This document shows, piece by piece, positions 1-11,885 of a stretch of 64,000 nt of DNA. Position numbers and translations under genes: made by a program. The notes below the pieces were generated by a model that made no database searches, had not been told where the DNA came from, and worked only from the letters and a program-made list of their open reading frames with translations. Numbering within the stretch: the stretch's first letter is position 1; each line of letters starts with the position of its first letter. This stretch comes from Ustilago trichophora (Eukaryota; Basidiomycota; Ustilaginomycetes; Ustilaginales; Ustilaginaceae): the NCBI GenBank assembly GCA_900323505.1, contig OOIN01000031.1, forward strand, positions 186,001 through 250,000, given 5' to 3'.

Positions 1-3000
1 TGGTGAGGGTTGCAAACGCAAAGCTGTTGATGCCGTTGCTCGACTCTCGCCAGGTGAGATGCTCCTTGAGGAACTTGGCAATCTCGACCGAGGCCGTATA
101 CGATGCCGCCTTGTGGGCTGCATCGACGCTGCGGCGCGGCGCCAAGTAGCGAACGGTCTCTTCAAACAGCGAGGTGAGCGAAGATGGGATCTGCGATGCC
201 ACATAGCGCAGCGCAGCCGCGTTACGCTGTCGCGGGTCCTCCTCCTGAGGCTGCGAGGCGTCTGTCGGCTGGGCTCGCTGCTGAACGGTTCCAGCGAGAT
301 CCTGCAAGAGATCGTCGGGAACACCATGCTGAGAGGGGCGTTGCACTTGCGTGGACGAACCAGTCGCGCCGCTCGCATTGGAAGAGGATGCAGCCGACTG
401 CCCAACGGCACTGGAGAAAGATGGCTGCTGCGAATCTCCTGAGCTTTGAGAATCGGCCGGTGCGGCACCTGTGGGCTTAGCATCGGCATCCGCTGTGAGC
501 GTCGCGGAGGGCGGGGGCGGAGGAGGCAGCGAGGTCTTGAGCAGCATGTTCTCCCAAGCACAAGCACGATGGATGGCGCCGAGCTCTGCGATGCTAATGG
601 TTCCAGATGTGTTGCTGGCGACAAGCGTCTGCAGGAAGATGGAAGGCAGCTTGTGACCGACGTACGTGATGGTGCACACGTCAGTGAACAGATGAGTGCG
701 CGAGCACAGACCCACAAGCCTGCGGAAGGCGAGATTGGCACGCTCGGCATCGGCCTCGTCGCGTGGAGTGGCCATCCACAAGAGACGCGAGACGGTGTTG
801 TCGTATGTCATGGAGGCGAAGGACTTGTCCTTCACTTCGAAGAGTGCTGCGACTTCCTCGGACGCGGCTTTTACATCTCGGAGCATGGCAATCAAGACGG
901 TGCTGGGACTGATCTCGGCCATGTAGCGAACGAGCGAGATGAGCGAGTCGGCAAGCAACGAGGCGCAAAAGTCGTAGGGAAGGCAGGGCAGCGAGTAGAA
1001 GCCGAGCAGCTTGTCGAGTCCGTCCAGCTTGATAAAGTCCTTGCAGTGTGAAGTGGTCTGGAAGAGGCCTTCGAGGAAGCGGGCCACAATGTCGATGGAA
1101 GCAATGACCGGGTTCGACTCGAGCTTGGTGCTGTCCTCCTTGCGGATCGGGTCGGGCTCATCGGTTAGGACGTCAGCCAATGCAACCGAGCGACCACCGG
1201 TGGAGCCAGCAGAGGCGGCGGCGGCAGCTTCGTCCGCAATGGCGTCGCCGACGGGGAGCAGACCGTATGCAGCACGCGCCTTGGGCTCCTCGGGAGGCGT
1301 AAAGTTGCGACCCATCTGATCAATCTCTTGGAGCGACTTCATGATGGAATCCATGACGAGCGTCTTGATACTAGGCTGGTGACGCATGAGCTCGTCGATC
1401 GAGGCACCGAAAGCGTTGGCATTGTCGCGGTCTTGCAGCACCTTGCTGTGACGCTCCGAGGTAAAGAGCGAGAAGAGCTTGGGGATCATGGGACGAGCAT
1501 TGAACAAGTCGAGACCGGCCTGGTTAAGGCAAATCGCACCGATGGCATTGGGGATCGAGTAGATGACGTCCCAGTGCGCCTCGATGTCGGCCTCGATAGC
1601 ATCAAAGAAGGTTTCGGGGATTTTGGCCTCCTGCAGAATGGCAAGCGAGGTGGGCTCGTTGTGGATGAAGGTGGCCATGATGTTGATGGCAAGCGCCAAG
1701 ATCTGAGGACCAAAGATGGAACGGTGCTCGATGATGCGCTTGAGCGAGGTGGGTAGCGAAGTGTTGATGAGGTTGCGCAGGCCATCGCCCGTGCCGGTGG
1801 AGGCCATCATCTGGGTGATGGACTTGAACATGGCTCGAAGCAGCGAAGCACGTCCAAAGGCGAGGCGACCATAGAGGTTGTCTGGCCCGGGCTCACCAAA
1901 GACACGGTCGCTCATGCGGTCGGCCGTGCCGTCGTCCACATCGCGTTCCACCTCTGCCTCGACCCGATCGACAACGACATCGAGACCGCGCGCATTGCAA
2001 AAGAGGTCAAAGGCCTGAGGGACGGCGTAAGTCAAGCTGTCGATGAGGCCAATGGCACGGGAGACGGTTCGCTGCACCATGTAGCGATCCGGGTTCGAGA
2101 TGTTGATGAGCTCGATGAGGAGCGGAATGAGGCCAGCCCCGACAATCATGTGGCTGCCCACCGAAGTGGAGGCAATGAAGGCGATGAAGCTGAGGACCGA
2201 GTCGACGTAGTGGTCGCTGGAGACGGGCTCGTCGGTGCGAAGGTCCTCGATGAGGTCTCGCAGGACACTGAGGATGATGCCGTGGTTGACCGAGGCGTTG
2301 ACCGAGTTGAGTACGGTGCTGACCTTGTTGCGGTAGCGTCCGAGGCTGTCGAGGGCGTAGAAAGCGCTGCTCTGAATGGCCATGTCTAGCTTGCGCACGG
2401 GGTCGACGAGAGCTGCGATGCGCTGGACGAGGTCTGGCTCGTAAAGGAAGAGCTGGGTGTTTGCAATGGACTCGCTGATGACGAGGCCGTAGCAAGCGAT
2501 GGAGAGGAGGCGACAGGTGAGGAGCTGCTTGCGTTGGTGCTGGTTGGGGAAGCAGAGGGCGAGACGAATGCGCTGGAAGAGCTCGAAGTGCTCTTCGGAA
2601 GGAATCTCGAAGGTCTCGACAGCCTTGGCAAGGAGGTCGGCAGGATCGCCGCTGGAGGATGTGATCTTACCGAGGTCAACGGTGACGAGACCCTCGCGGC
2701 GGCCTGAAGCCGATGCTGAGCCCGACTGCGGTGCGGCATTGTTCTCGTTCCTGTCATCGGTGCGTGTGGGAGTAGCCGGAAGAGCACCGGTGGACAGAGC
2801 GGGGAGCATAGCTGGACGACCGTCCCTGTTGCGCGAGCGTGTAGGTGTAGAGGTGGCGTGATCATGGTGGCCATGATGGGCGTGATGGTGGTGATGCTGC
2901 TGAGATTGGTGGGGCGAGGCGAGGATGCCCGAGAGTGTGGATGAGGATGCGACAGACTGCGACGACGTGGAGGCACCCTGGGATGTGGAAGCGGTGCGTT

Positions 3001-3662
3001 TGAAGAATTGAAAGCGAACGTGCGAGAGTTCCGAGGGCATCTGCATGCTAGAGTTTGCGATGTCAATGAGCGAAAGACCATGGTCTCTGGGGGTCCAAAT
3101 CATGGCGAGGGTGGTGAGACGGTCCTTGGAGATCTGAAACTCGTGTCGAGGATGGTGGCTGCTGTGCTGCTGGGCGGCTCGGAGGACGAGACGCAGGGCG
3201 GCTTCGAGGATATCGAGGTCGCGTGTGTAGAGGAGCTCATTGAGATGCTCAAAGGAGCTGTAGAGCTTGCGATTGGTGCAGTTCTCGATGAGGAGGCGAG
3301 AGAAGCGGAGGATGCTCAAGACGAGACGCTTGGTGAGGGGTGTAAACTCGTTGACCTGGATCTTGGAGAGCTCGTAGTCACGGCAGACATTCTCGAGAAT
3401 GGTATCGAAACGGTTGAGGACGCCAGTCCAGTAGTAGAGATCGCCTCGAGGCCAGCACCATTCGGATATGCTGTCGAGCACGGCAGGAAGCTCATCATCG
3501 GACGTCTTTGTGATGCGATCCTGGAGTGCGAGCACCTCAGGGGCCTATTGGAAAGAAGGAAGGGCGTGAGTACAAAGGGTCTATCGAGCGGCATAAAGGC
3601 TGGTAGCACGAGGAAGGACTTACAGCTGGTGCGAGACGCTTGGGCGTCTTTGTGATCTTCAT
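1..3662 (-). CDS. tom1: Tom1/HUWE1-type HECT E3 ubiquitin ligase, N-terminal part (partial)
   Basis: Giant E3 ubiquitin ligase of the Tom1/Ptr1/HUWE1 family, acting in nucleus and cytoplasm. Only the N-terminal third, about 1190 residues, is inside the window; the catalytic HECT domain would lie beyond base 1. The start is ATG at 3662, with a 13-codon first exon (3662-3624), a 79-nt intron with a GTAAGT donor and a TAG acceptor, and then an open frame from 3544 to the window edge. The motif LLIENCTNRKLYSS near the N-terminus is typical of DUF908, and the long helical repeat region that follows fits DUF913. A low-complexity insert (about residues 165-250) carries a His-rich tract. Gln/Ser/Pro-rich sequence lies near the window edge. 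It is head-to-head with cul4, so two ubiquitin-ligase genes share one promoter region. Family assignment is strong; ligase activity is inferred from the family. Confidence 0.92.
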
Positions 3663-4457
3663 GATTGTCGCTAATGACGATGACGGCGGCGGACGCGGCG
3701 GCAAAAGTGGCAGCTGCTGCGTCTAGCGAGCCGACGCCGCACCTCTGGGGAGTGTAGAGAAAGTTTGGCTGCAGAGTGTTGTGGTCAGAAGGTTGAATGC
3801 GGGTCGAACTTGATGCGAGTCAACAACCAAAATTGTTCGCTGCGAGGGAGTATGCTTATCGTTGTCGGATCGATGTGAGCTGATGTGAGCGTAATCAGAC
3901 GCTCTGTTTGAAGGTGTTGTAGCTTATGAACCCTGCTATAGTCGAGGTCGAGAGAGGCAATGGGCGAGGGGCAAAGCAATGCTGAGATGAAGTCGGAAAA
4001 GAAAGGAACAACTAAAGTGAAACACCAAATAAAAAGAGGAAAGAGTGTAAACTCAGCCTTGTCGGCCTGTACAGTACAGTACAGTACACTGTACACACAC
4101 GCAAAAACCGAATTCCGATTCGATCACAACTACAGTACAACTCACTCCACTTTGTGTTTTTTTACTTTTTGTTCTTTTTCCGATTTCGATTTCCTGTCCT
4201 TGAGTGTGAGCATTTATTCGTCAATTCTTCAAGGAGAAAAAAAAAAAGAAAAAAGGAAAGAAAAAAGAAAAGAAAATGTGGAGCTGAAAATGCACGGCTG
4301 ACATTTCAAAGCCTCGCACGAACCACTCTCTTCTTTGAACCCTTCTTGGGGCGCCTCATTCTCACTTGACAGTCCACAATATCCACAGCATAATTTATCA
4401 CCATCATATCAAAACGACTCCATCCAATCCTTCCTCTAGGACGCAATTTCCGTCAAC
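3663..4457. promoter_or_regulatory. Shared divergent promoter region of tom1 and cul4
   Basis: The 795-bp spacer between two divergent start codons. It holds an array of overlapping TACAGTA words (4070-4094), another copy at 4131-4137, and an A-rich purine stretch (about 4230-4280) in the cul4 leader. I see no supported gene in it. Confidence 0.7.
4070..4094. repeat. Tandem TACAG array ending in an inverted half (TACAGTA family)
   Basis: Three overlapping TACAGTA words at 4070, 4075 and 4080, period 5, run into an ACTGTAC half-site in the opposite orientation. The stretch can therefore fold on itself. It is the densest cluster of the window-wide TACTGTA/TACAGTA family and sits between the divergent tom1 and cul4 genes. 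Confidence 0.85.
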
Positions 4458-6929
4458 ATGTCGTTGGCAGATGCCCTGCTCTCACGGGCTCAGGCTACCA
4501 ATTCTGCCCTCTTCGATGCCTCCTCCAGCTCTCAGGGTTCTTCCAACGGTGGTGGACTGGCCGCCTTTCTAGCCAAGTCGAGAAGCAACGACAGCAACAC
4601 CGCCGTTCAAAGCAAGGCTCCAGTTGCCATCAAGATTGCCTCGTTCCATATCGAGAAGACGCTTCCACCTGCCAACTATGCCTCCCAGGCTACAACCCAG
4701 CTCGTACGATCGGTGCGCATGCTCTTGTCCTCCAACTTTTCAAGCTCGGTAGCAATGACCAAGCCGCCCTCTCTTCAGTCGCTCTACAGCACCACTCACA
4801 CCCTCGTCGCCCACTCTTCTCCAGAGTCCTTGGACGACCTCTACGACACCATCAAGATCGAAATCGAACGTGCTGCTGGAAGCTTTGCCACTTCTTTGCA
4901 CAGCTCGGCTTCTACCACCGAGTCTCTGACAAGCAACATCTCCTGGCTCACTCAGCTCCAGTCCATCTGGTCCAACTGGTGCGACAATCTTGCGCTGATA
5001 CGCGATGTTCTGCTACCCTTGGACCGTTTCTTCCTCCAGTCCAATCCGTCTGCTGCTGCTGCTGCTGCTTCCACCTCGGCTAGTAAGCCAGAGGCCAGCA
5101 ACTCCGAACATGCACGACTGCCCATCTGGGATCTAGGGCTCGACATTTTTGGTCACCGCGTCTTGAAGGATGAAACACTTGCTGGCATGATCCTCAGCCG
5201 TATAGTTGCAGCCATCGATGGCGAGCGCAATGAGATTATTTCCTACCAAGCACTCCACACCACCATTATTGACATGTTCCGCCAGCTCAAGGCCGAAAAG
5301 GTGCTTGATGACGCGGTTGCAGCTGCCACAAAGGCATTTTACAAGTTCGAGTCCGAAGCCTCGATTGGGAATCTGTCTCCTACCGAGTATGTCGAGTATG
5401 CGGACCGACGCATCATTCAAGAGCAACAGCGTAGTCAGTGGTGCCTGCTCACCGATCAAGGCCGTCTTGACAACGTAGCTGCTGCACGCAAGCAGCTTGT
5501 CACCAACCACGCCGATGCTATCCTCGCAGGACTCCCCGACCTTATCACTGCAAAGGAGCTCAATGGTCTTGCCAAGATCTACCAACTCATCAAGAGCATC
5601 AACCGCCTCGCCGACTTGCGCAAGTCGTTTGCCGAGTACATCAAGACTCATGGTGCTTCCATCGTCAACGATCGCCAGAGGGACGACGAGATGATTGACA
5701 GGCTGCTCGAGTTCAAGTCGTTTATCGATACCATCGTCTCGACTGGTTTCCAGCGCGATGGCGACTTTGTCAACGCTCAGAAGGACAGCTTCGAAGTCTT
5801 TGTCAACAAGCGCGAGAACAAGCCTGCCGAGCTGATTGCAAAGTTCCTCGATGCCAAGCTTCGCAGTGGCAACAAGACCATGACCGATCAAGAGCTCGAG
5901 CACAACCTCGACGAGGCGCTCATCCTCTTCCGCTACACGCACGCCAAGGACATGTTTGAAGAATTTTACAAGCGTCACTTTGCCAAGCGCCTGCTGCTCA
6001 ACCGTTCGGCTTCATCCGATGCAGAGCGCAGTATGTTGCTCAAACTCAAGGAAGAGTGCGGTCCCGAATTCACCGCCAAGCTCGAGACCATGATCAAGGA
6101 CGTCGATGTATCCAAGGACCTCATGGACGAATACGAGCGCTTTGCCGTCAAGCAACGCAAGGAAGAGGATTCGCCCAAGGACGCTTTCGATCTAAGCGTC
6201 AGCGTGCTTACTCAAGCGCACTGGCCTACGTATCCCAACATTGAGGTGGCTTTGCCTGCCGAGCTCGCCGCTGCTGCCGAACGTTTTGAGGCTTTCTACC
6301 AGAAACGCAACAGCGGTCGCCGATTGCATTGGCAGCACTCGCTCGGTACCCTCTCCATCACCACACGCTTTGACAAGGCGGGTGTTAAAGAACTCAACGT
6401 AAGCACCTTTCAAGCTATCGTTCTGCTTCTCTTCAGCTCGCTAGCTCCCGGTGCCAAACTCAGCTACGTCGACATTCGCACTCAGACCGGTCTCAACGAT
6501 CAAGAGCTCAAGCGAACTCTGCAGAGTCTGGCGTGTGGCCAAATCCCTACGCGTGTGCTTCGCAAGCTTCCTCAGGGCAAAGACGTCAACGAGGACGACG
6601 AATTCATCTTCAACGACAACTTCAAGAACGAGCGTCACCGAATCCGCATCAACCAGATCCAGATGAAGGAGACTGCCGAAGAGCAAAAGTCGACCGAACA
6701 GCGCGTCTTCCTCGATCGAGAGTTGATTCTGCAAGCTGCGGCGGTGCGCGTGCTCAAGGCGAAAAAGACGATCAAGCACTCGGAGCTGATTACCGAGGTT
6801 GTGGACCAGATCAAGAGCAGGTTTACCGTGGATGTCGCAGAGATCAAAAAGGTGTTTGAGATCTTGATTGAGAAGGAGTATATGGAGCGTGTAGAGGGCG
6901 AGAGAGGGGTCTATCGCTATCTCGCTTGA
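4458..6929 (+). CDS. cul4: Cullin-4-type scaffold of a CRL4 ubiquitin ligase
   Basis: Cullin of 823 residues with one exon, starting at ATG 4458 (leader CAACATG). Residues 55-420 are the helical cullin repeats and about 440-690 the cullin homology domain. The blocks EYIKTHGASIV, NKRENKPAELIAK and FYKRHFAKRLLLNRSAS match cullin-4 better than cullin-1 or -3. The C-terminus has a winged helix with the neddylation context VRVLKAKK; the predicted NEDD8 acceptor is K767. It ends in YRYLA, as cullins do. An alanine run near residue 200 comes from a GCT repeat at about 5050. In known organisms CUL4 binds DDB1 through its N-terminus and Rbx1 through its C-terminus and acts in replication licensing, DNA repair and chromatin silencing. 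It is divergent from tom1. Confidence 0.95.
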   Translation: MSLADALLSRAQATNSALFDASSSSQGSSNGGGLAAFLAKSRSNDSNTAVQSKAPVAIKIASFHIEKTLPPANYASQATTQLVRSVRMLLSSNFSSSVAMTKPPSLQSLYSTTHTLVAHSSPESLDDLYDTIKIEIERAAGSFATSLHSSASTTESLTSNISWLTQLQSIWSNWCDNLALIRDVLLPLDRFFLQSNPSAAAAAASTSASKPEASNSEHARLPIWDLGLDIFGHRVLKDETLAGMILSRIVAAIDGERNEIISYQALHTTIIDMFRQLKAEKVLDDAVAAATKAFYKFESEASIGNLSPTEYVEYADRRIIQEQQRSQWCLLTDQGRLDNVAAARKQLVTNHADAILAGLPDLITAKELNGLAKIYQLIKSINRLADLRKSFAEYIKTHGASIVNDRQRDDEMIDRLLEFKSFIDTIVSTGFQRDGDFVNAQKDSFEVFVNKRENKPAELIAKFLDAKLRSGNKTMTDQELEHNLDEALILFRYTHAKDMFEEFYKRHFAKRLLLNRSASSDAERSMLLKLKEECGPEFTAKLETMIKDVDVSKDLMDEYERFAVKQRKEEDSPKDAFDLSVSVLTQAHWPTYPNIEVALPAELAAAAERFEAFYQKRNSGRRLHWQHSLGTLSITTRFDKAGVKELNVSTFQAIVLLLFSSLAPGAKLSYVDIRTQTGLNDQELKRTLQSLACGQIPTRVLRKLPQGKDVNEDDEFIFNDNFKNERHRIRINQIQMKETAEEQKSTEQRVFLDRELILQAAAVRVLKAKKTIKHSELITEVVDQIKSRFTVDVAEIKKVFEILIEKEYMERVEGERGVYRYLA

Positions 6930-9900
6930 TCCAGTGCATGTTGCGTCTTTTCGTTCTTCGATCTAGGACTAGCAATCAAAAAGTGCATTGCCGACTGTTT
7001 GACCCTTAAGCTTGACCAAATGCTTGAGATCCGGATCGAGATAGAATGAATCGGGGCAGCACAGATGCGAATCGCACGGATGTAGACGTGATCCAAACCC
7101 TGGCCACAACTCATACATTGTACGTCTGTAAATTCTGCTGCTACAGTACACAGTATCTCGCTCTGACTCGTGCGAAATCATCCTAAGCATCTTTGTACTG
7201 TAACCGCACGCTGATTCCGTTATTTCACAAAGAGCGGCTTGACAAGCGCTTGCTCTTGACTCGCGTTTTCATTGTTGTCACTCACTTGTAAAGGTGATAT
7301 GAACAGAAGATTGCAAAGATGGCGTGACCCAAATACAGAAACAGAGGGAGTGAAAGGTGGGACAGACGGTGGTTTGACGCGGAAGTCTTTCTCAAAACCA
7401 AAAGCCGGGGGATGGAGGGCAAAGGTTGTGTTGCTAAGCGAGCTCCTGCGAGGGTCGCCGCATCTTGCATTTTCAATCAGACCTGCCACGCAAGCCGGTG
7501 CTTTTTTTTATTATTTTTTTTTTTTATTTTTTTTTCGGAGCCCGCCCTGTCTATCATTTTCATATTTTCTTTTTGTGTTTTATTTTATTTTTTTGGTGAT
7601 TTTCGGTTCAAGTGATCCTTGAGCGTGGAAAGAGCTAAGCGAGACGACTCTGCTCGGAGAGGTTATGGAGAAAAGTGGGATGATTTACGCTGCTTTCGAT
7701 CAAAGTCCTGTCCATCTCATCCATCCAACCTTGCTTTCTATCCAACCGAGTTTCCCAAGGTCTAAAGTGTTTCGACTCGTAGAGTGATGGTGAAATGTCT
7801 TGTCGTCCAAGGTCGCAAGCAGAGCGATTGTTAAAACAGGACTGAGCACCGGAACGGGTAATTAGCATACAACCGCCTCTTCTGCATCGAGCTGCTTGAA
7901 GAACTTCAACAGCTTCGCAACGCTTGCATCTGTACATTGCAGATCATTTTGGCTGATGAAAGGGGAAAACAAGTGAAATCGGAGTGGAGAGGAGAATAAG
8001 TGTAATATACAGTACAGCACTGTACTGTAGCAGCTGCAAGCCGGCGTACGTTTCGGGTCTTGCTGAGCCTCAGAGGGTCGCAGCCGCCATGTTTTGCATC
8101 CGTCTTTTCTGAACGACAGGCGCCGGCGAATGAACACCTGCCCTGCATCCAACTCTTCCCCTCATTACACAGCATTTCAACCCTTTGACTCCCAAGGCGT
8201 TACAGTACATTTTTGTATGTATACGCTCTGTGCTGTGGCAATCTGACGATCCTCCTTGTCCTCCTACAGTGCACTGTTTATGTTCTGTACGCGCGTCGGA
8301 GCTTCGACCCTCACATCTGAAAATGCGCACTCTGTGAGTGTGTGTGTGTTGAAAAGCCTCCCCAAACACCCCCGCAGACGCCTCATTGCGTAACGTCTCC
8401 TGTAACGTCTCCTGTGGAGCTTGCCCCCCGCCTCGCCTCGCCCCGGAGAGTACACACACAGATACAAAGAAACTCGCATGCTCGACCCATCATCTCTTTG
8501 GCGAGCTGAGATCGTCGCAAGCCGCTCGCTTGTAGATCTCTTTCTCCCCGCTTAGACTTGAATTTGGTTCCCATACTCTTGAACAGAGAGAGACATGGCC
8601 TGATTTTGTATCGATCCCTTTTGGCTGGGCTCTCCCGAAGAAAAGTCTGTCAACGGCATCGCTGTGTGTTTTGGGTAAGCCTGTGCAACGCTCTCAAGAC
8701 AGGTTGTATGTACAGAAGACTTTGCCCTCCTTTGCTGTGCTTTCGCTGCGAAAGGCAGAGATGCGACGCTGTGCTGCCACCAACGTAGTGGTGGAAAGCT
8801 CGGCATGAGATTCAATGTTTCCCTTCTCTTTTTTTTTTTCTCTCTAAAATTCGTATGCACTATTCGATTTGATCCGCAGCAGAGAGTAGCCAAGCATCAC
8901 AGCCGAGCATTGTCCCAAAAACGCCCTGAATCAACGATCAAGAGGGCACGATGAAGCTTGTCGCACCACAACGAGCCAGAGAGCGGAATTCAACTGTATC
9001 AGGGCTCACAGAGACACGGTTTGGCCGGGTTGGTGAGACAGGTCAAGACAGGGCAAGGCATGTCTCCTAAGCGTCGGTGCGATATCCACAACCTGCACAG
9101 TGCTTCCCTCGTGGACTACGAGCCCCATGTCAAATAGTGAAAAACGTAGGCAAACAAAGAGCAAGGCCAAGCCGGTGAAGCGCCTCGCTTAGCGCCGTAA
9201 TCGAGAAAAGGAGAGTTGCTGCCGGCCTCTGGTTTGTGACGTTGGATGTGCGACTCTTTGTTATTTTTCCCCCCCCTTGCTCTCCATCCGTCGTTGAAAC
9301 TCAGGTGATATTTTGACATCCCGCTCTCCGGGCCACCTCCCAAAAGCACGATCCTTGCACGAGACGGCGATCCGTCAACACACCCTTGTTTTGTCAACTC
9401 AGCTGATCGACATTGCTCGACGACCTCCAAACCGCAACCCTTGTTTCCCTTCGCGTCGGAAACCCTGTTTTTCCATCGACACGCATCACCCTTTGCTGAT
9501 GCTACACTTTTACAGTCACTAGAGTTCTATCCGCTTCGACGCATGGCAGCCTCGATGCAATCTCGGTCCGAATCAAAGAAACCCTTTGCATACGCACCTG
9601 ACCTACCTTGAATGCATCCCAAACCAAAGCAGGCACAATTCCTGGTCCCTTCTTCTTCTTCTTCTCTTCGTTTTCGACGAGACAATAGTTGACCTGTTCG
9701 GCTAAGCAATGATCCAATCTTTTCGACACTCCGCCCAGGTGACCCTTCCGAAAGTCCGCCCTTTCCTTTCCTTTCCTTTTACTTTTGGTGTGGATGGGAT
9801 GCAGGTCCCTCCCCAAAGCTGCCGGCCTTCGCTCTGCTGAGCTGAGCTTGACGCCTCTTGCTTTCCGCTTTTCATCATTCCACATCATGCACTTTTTTCC

Positions 9901-10973
9901 AATTCCGCAAAGTTCGATGGATGGGCAGACCGGTTTATGATGAGCTCATCTCACTTGCACTTTCCCAAACAGATGCAGCCCACCTTCGACCAACTTGGCA
10001 AATTCATTGCGGAGACAGGCGGCTATTGCTGCGTCTGGGCATCAACATCAACATTGATTCTGAGTGGCCAACATGCGGGACAGTCCAATTGCGTCGTTGT
10101 TTTGGGAACGGGCTTCTCTGATGTGCCCTGCATGCATGAGTCGAAAGAAAGTCTTTGTTGAGTCGAGTCGCCGTGAGATGCTTCGCCAACGTCTTTCTCG
10201 CACAGCCTCTCCACCCCGCGCATTGTGTGTGTGTGTTTGCATAACATATTCGCATGATCCCTCTCATGACAACGTTAGGATAGCCTCCCAAACAGCTTTG
10301 ATCGCCAAGGATAGTGAGTCTGAACGTGTTTTCGTTTGACTTGCCCAACCAAGAATAACCAAAACACTCTGGTTGAAGGTTCTGACATGAAACAACTGTT
10401 ATTGAGCTTAAGGGAAACATTGTACTTTTAGCAAGGTGTGGAGAGGCGATACTGTAGATGATCGACCGGCATCTGGACAACTCTTGCATGAAGGGAAGGG
10501 AACGAGAGCCATGTCATGTAACAGTCAGGAAGAGGTGTACAATGTCATGTGTTTTGGAAGGAAAGAAGGATCTAGCTATCGTAAACGAGCTTAGCACAGC
10601 ACCAGTCACCGCATTCTTGGCTGCTTGGCTGCTTGGCTGCTGTGAGGAACGAGGAACGAGGGACTGGTAGGGAGGAGCTCCTCACTGTAGCTATGGGAAG
10701 AGAGAGCTCTCTCTCCCGTTGTGTCTCGGCAAATATCTCTGCTCCCCCTCCCCTGCTGCCGTACAGGCGGGTCCGTATACTGTAGCACGTTACTTGGCCT
10801 TACTTGACACCTTGACCCCCCCCTTGACCTCCCCCCACCCCTCTTAGACCTACATAAGGAGCCTATTTCCAGGCCGTCCTCCTCTTCCGATTTATCCTCA
10901 TCCAAACATCCATCCACCCTAATACCCTACAACTTTCCCCTACCCCAAACCCCCATCTCAACACACTTTCAAA
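6930..10973. other. Gene-poor 4 kb intergenic region
   Basis: No reading frame here looks like a conserved protein. The ORFs of 60-160 codons overlap on both strands, lack conserved motifs and have ragged composition. The region contains T-rich tracts (7501-7610) and TACWGTA sites at 7142, 7196, 8008, 8023, 8201, 10450 and 10778. It also has a TACAGTGCACTG near-palindrome (about 8266-8277). The last 300 bp are CT-rich and form the promoter and leader of the Rds1-like gene, with a CCCCT stress-element-like word at 10838-10842 and a TATA-like TACATAAGG at about 10851. A non-coding RNA or a multi-exon fast-evolving gene cannot be excluded. Confidence 0.6.
8008..8029. repeat. Inverted TACAGTA ... 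TACTGTA pair
   Basis: TACAGTA at 8008-8014 and TACTGTA at 8023-8029 are reverse complements with an 8-nt spacer, giving a near-perfect inverted repeat. Member of the TACWGTA family. Confidence 0.8.
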
Positions 10974-11885
10974 ATGCTTACCAAGTACGCCGTCCTTGCA
11001 GCCACCGCTGCCGCCGCCGTTGTTGCCGCCCCCGCCGCCGTCCAGAAGCGTGCCGCTGCTGGCCAGGCTGACATTGACACCGTCATCCTCAACTACGCTC
11101 TTACCCTTGAGCACCTCGAGAACGCCTTCTACCGTGACTCGCTCGCCACCTACGATGCTGCTGCGTTCCGCGCTGCCGGCTACCCTGACTGGGTTCGCCA
11201 GCGATTCATCGAGATCGGCGGTCACGAGAAGGCCCACGTCGACTTCCTTACCAAGGTTCTTGGCGACCAGGCTACCAAGGAGTGCACCTACGACTTTGGC
11301 GTCACTGACGTCAAGACCTTTGTTGCCACCTCGGTTCTCCTTGAGGGTATCGGAGAGTCTGCTTACCTCGGTGCTGCCCAGAACATTACTGCTCCTGGCA
11401 CATTGACCGCAGCTGGCTCAATCCTAACCGTTGAATCTCGTCATGCGTCGTGGGTCGCTTCGTCGGTCCAGAACGGTGACGGCTTCCCTCGTGACACCAG
11501 CACCCCCCTCAACTTCAACCAGACCTACTCGCTCGCTGCACCTTTGATCAAGTCGTGCCCCGACACCAACCCCGCCCTCCCCGTCAAGGCCTTCCCTGGT
11601 GCCAAGATCTCTGGTGATGTTTGCGGCGGCAAGCAGGTTACCGTCTCTGGTGACGGTGTCCAGCCCGGCCAGTACGCTGCTTTCCTTGCCGGTCTCCAGG
11701 TCCTCTACGCCCAGATTGGCGATGGCAACACCGTTACCGTCCCTGAGGGTGTCGGCTACGGCCGTATCTACATGGTCGTCTCCAAGAGCGGTGACTCGAT
11801 TGCCGATGACAACGTCGTCGCCGGTCCCGCTGTTATCGACATCCCCCTCTCCAGCTCCCAGGCTGCCCAGATCTACTCCCAGTAA
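10974..11885 (+). CDS. Secreted Rds1-like ferritin-fold protein
   Basis: A 303-residue single-exon protein starting at ATG 10974. Residues 1-19 are an Ala-rich signal peptide, and a Lys-Arg pair at about 25-26 looks like a Kex2 processing site. The body carries ferritin-like (Ferritin_2) helix motifs with carboxylate and His residues: LEHLENAFY, GGHEKAHVDFL, LLEGIGESAYLG and TVESRHASW. The family includes S. pombe Rds1, a stress- and nutrient-regulated protein of unknown biochemistry; metal binding here is inference from the E/H pattern. Codon use is strongly biased to C-ending codons (GCC, GTC, ACC, AAG), stronger than in neighbours, which suggests very high expression. The promoter is CT-rich with a TATA-like element and CCCCT words. 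Confidence 0.85.
   Translation: MLTKYAVLAATAAAAVVAAPAAVQKRAAAGQADIDTVILNYALTLEHLENAFYRDSLATYDAAAFRAAGYPDWVRQRFIEIGGHEKAHVDFLTKVLGDQATKECTYDFGVTDVKTFVATSVLLEGIGESAYLGAAQNITAPGTLTAAGSILTVESRHASWVASSVQNGDGFPRDTSTPLNFNQTYSLAAPLIKSCPDTNPALPVKAFPGAKISGDVCGGKQVTVSGDGVQPGQYAAFLAGLQVLYAQIGDGNTVTVPEGVGYGRIYMVVSKSGDSIADDNVVAGPAVIDIPLSSSQAAQIYSQ

Noticed and set aside
3008..3655. 215-codon plus-strand frame over the tom1 gene
   Set aside because: The minus strand encodes DUF908-type sequence with a proper intron; the plus frame is its shadow.
5133..5978. 281-codon antisense frame within cul4
   Set aside because: Shadow of the cullin-4 frame, which carries all family motifs.
10004..10489. 161-codon minus-strand frame in the gene-poor region
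   Set aside because: Overlaps several competing frames on both strands, has no motif, and shows no C-ending codon bias.
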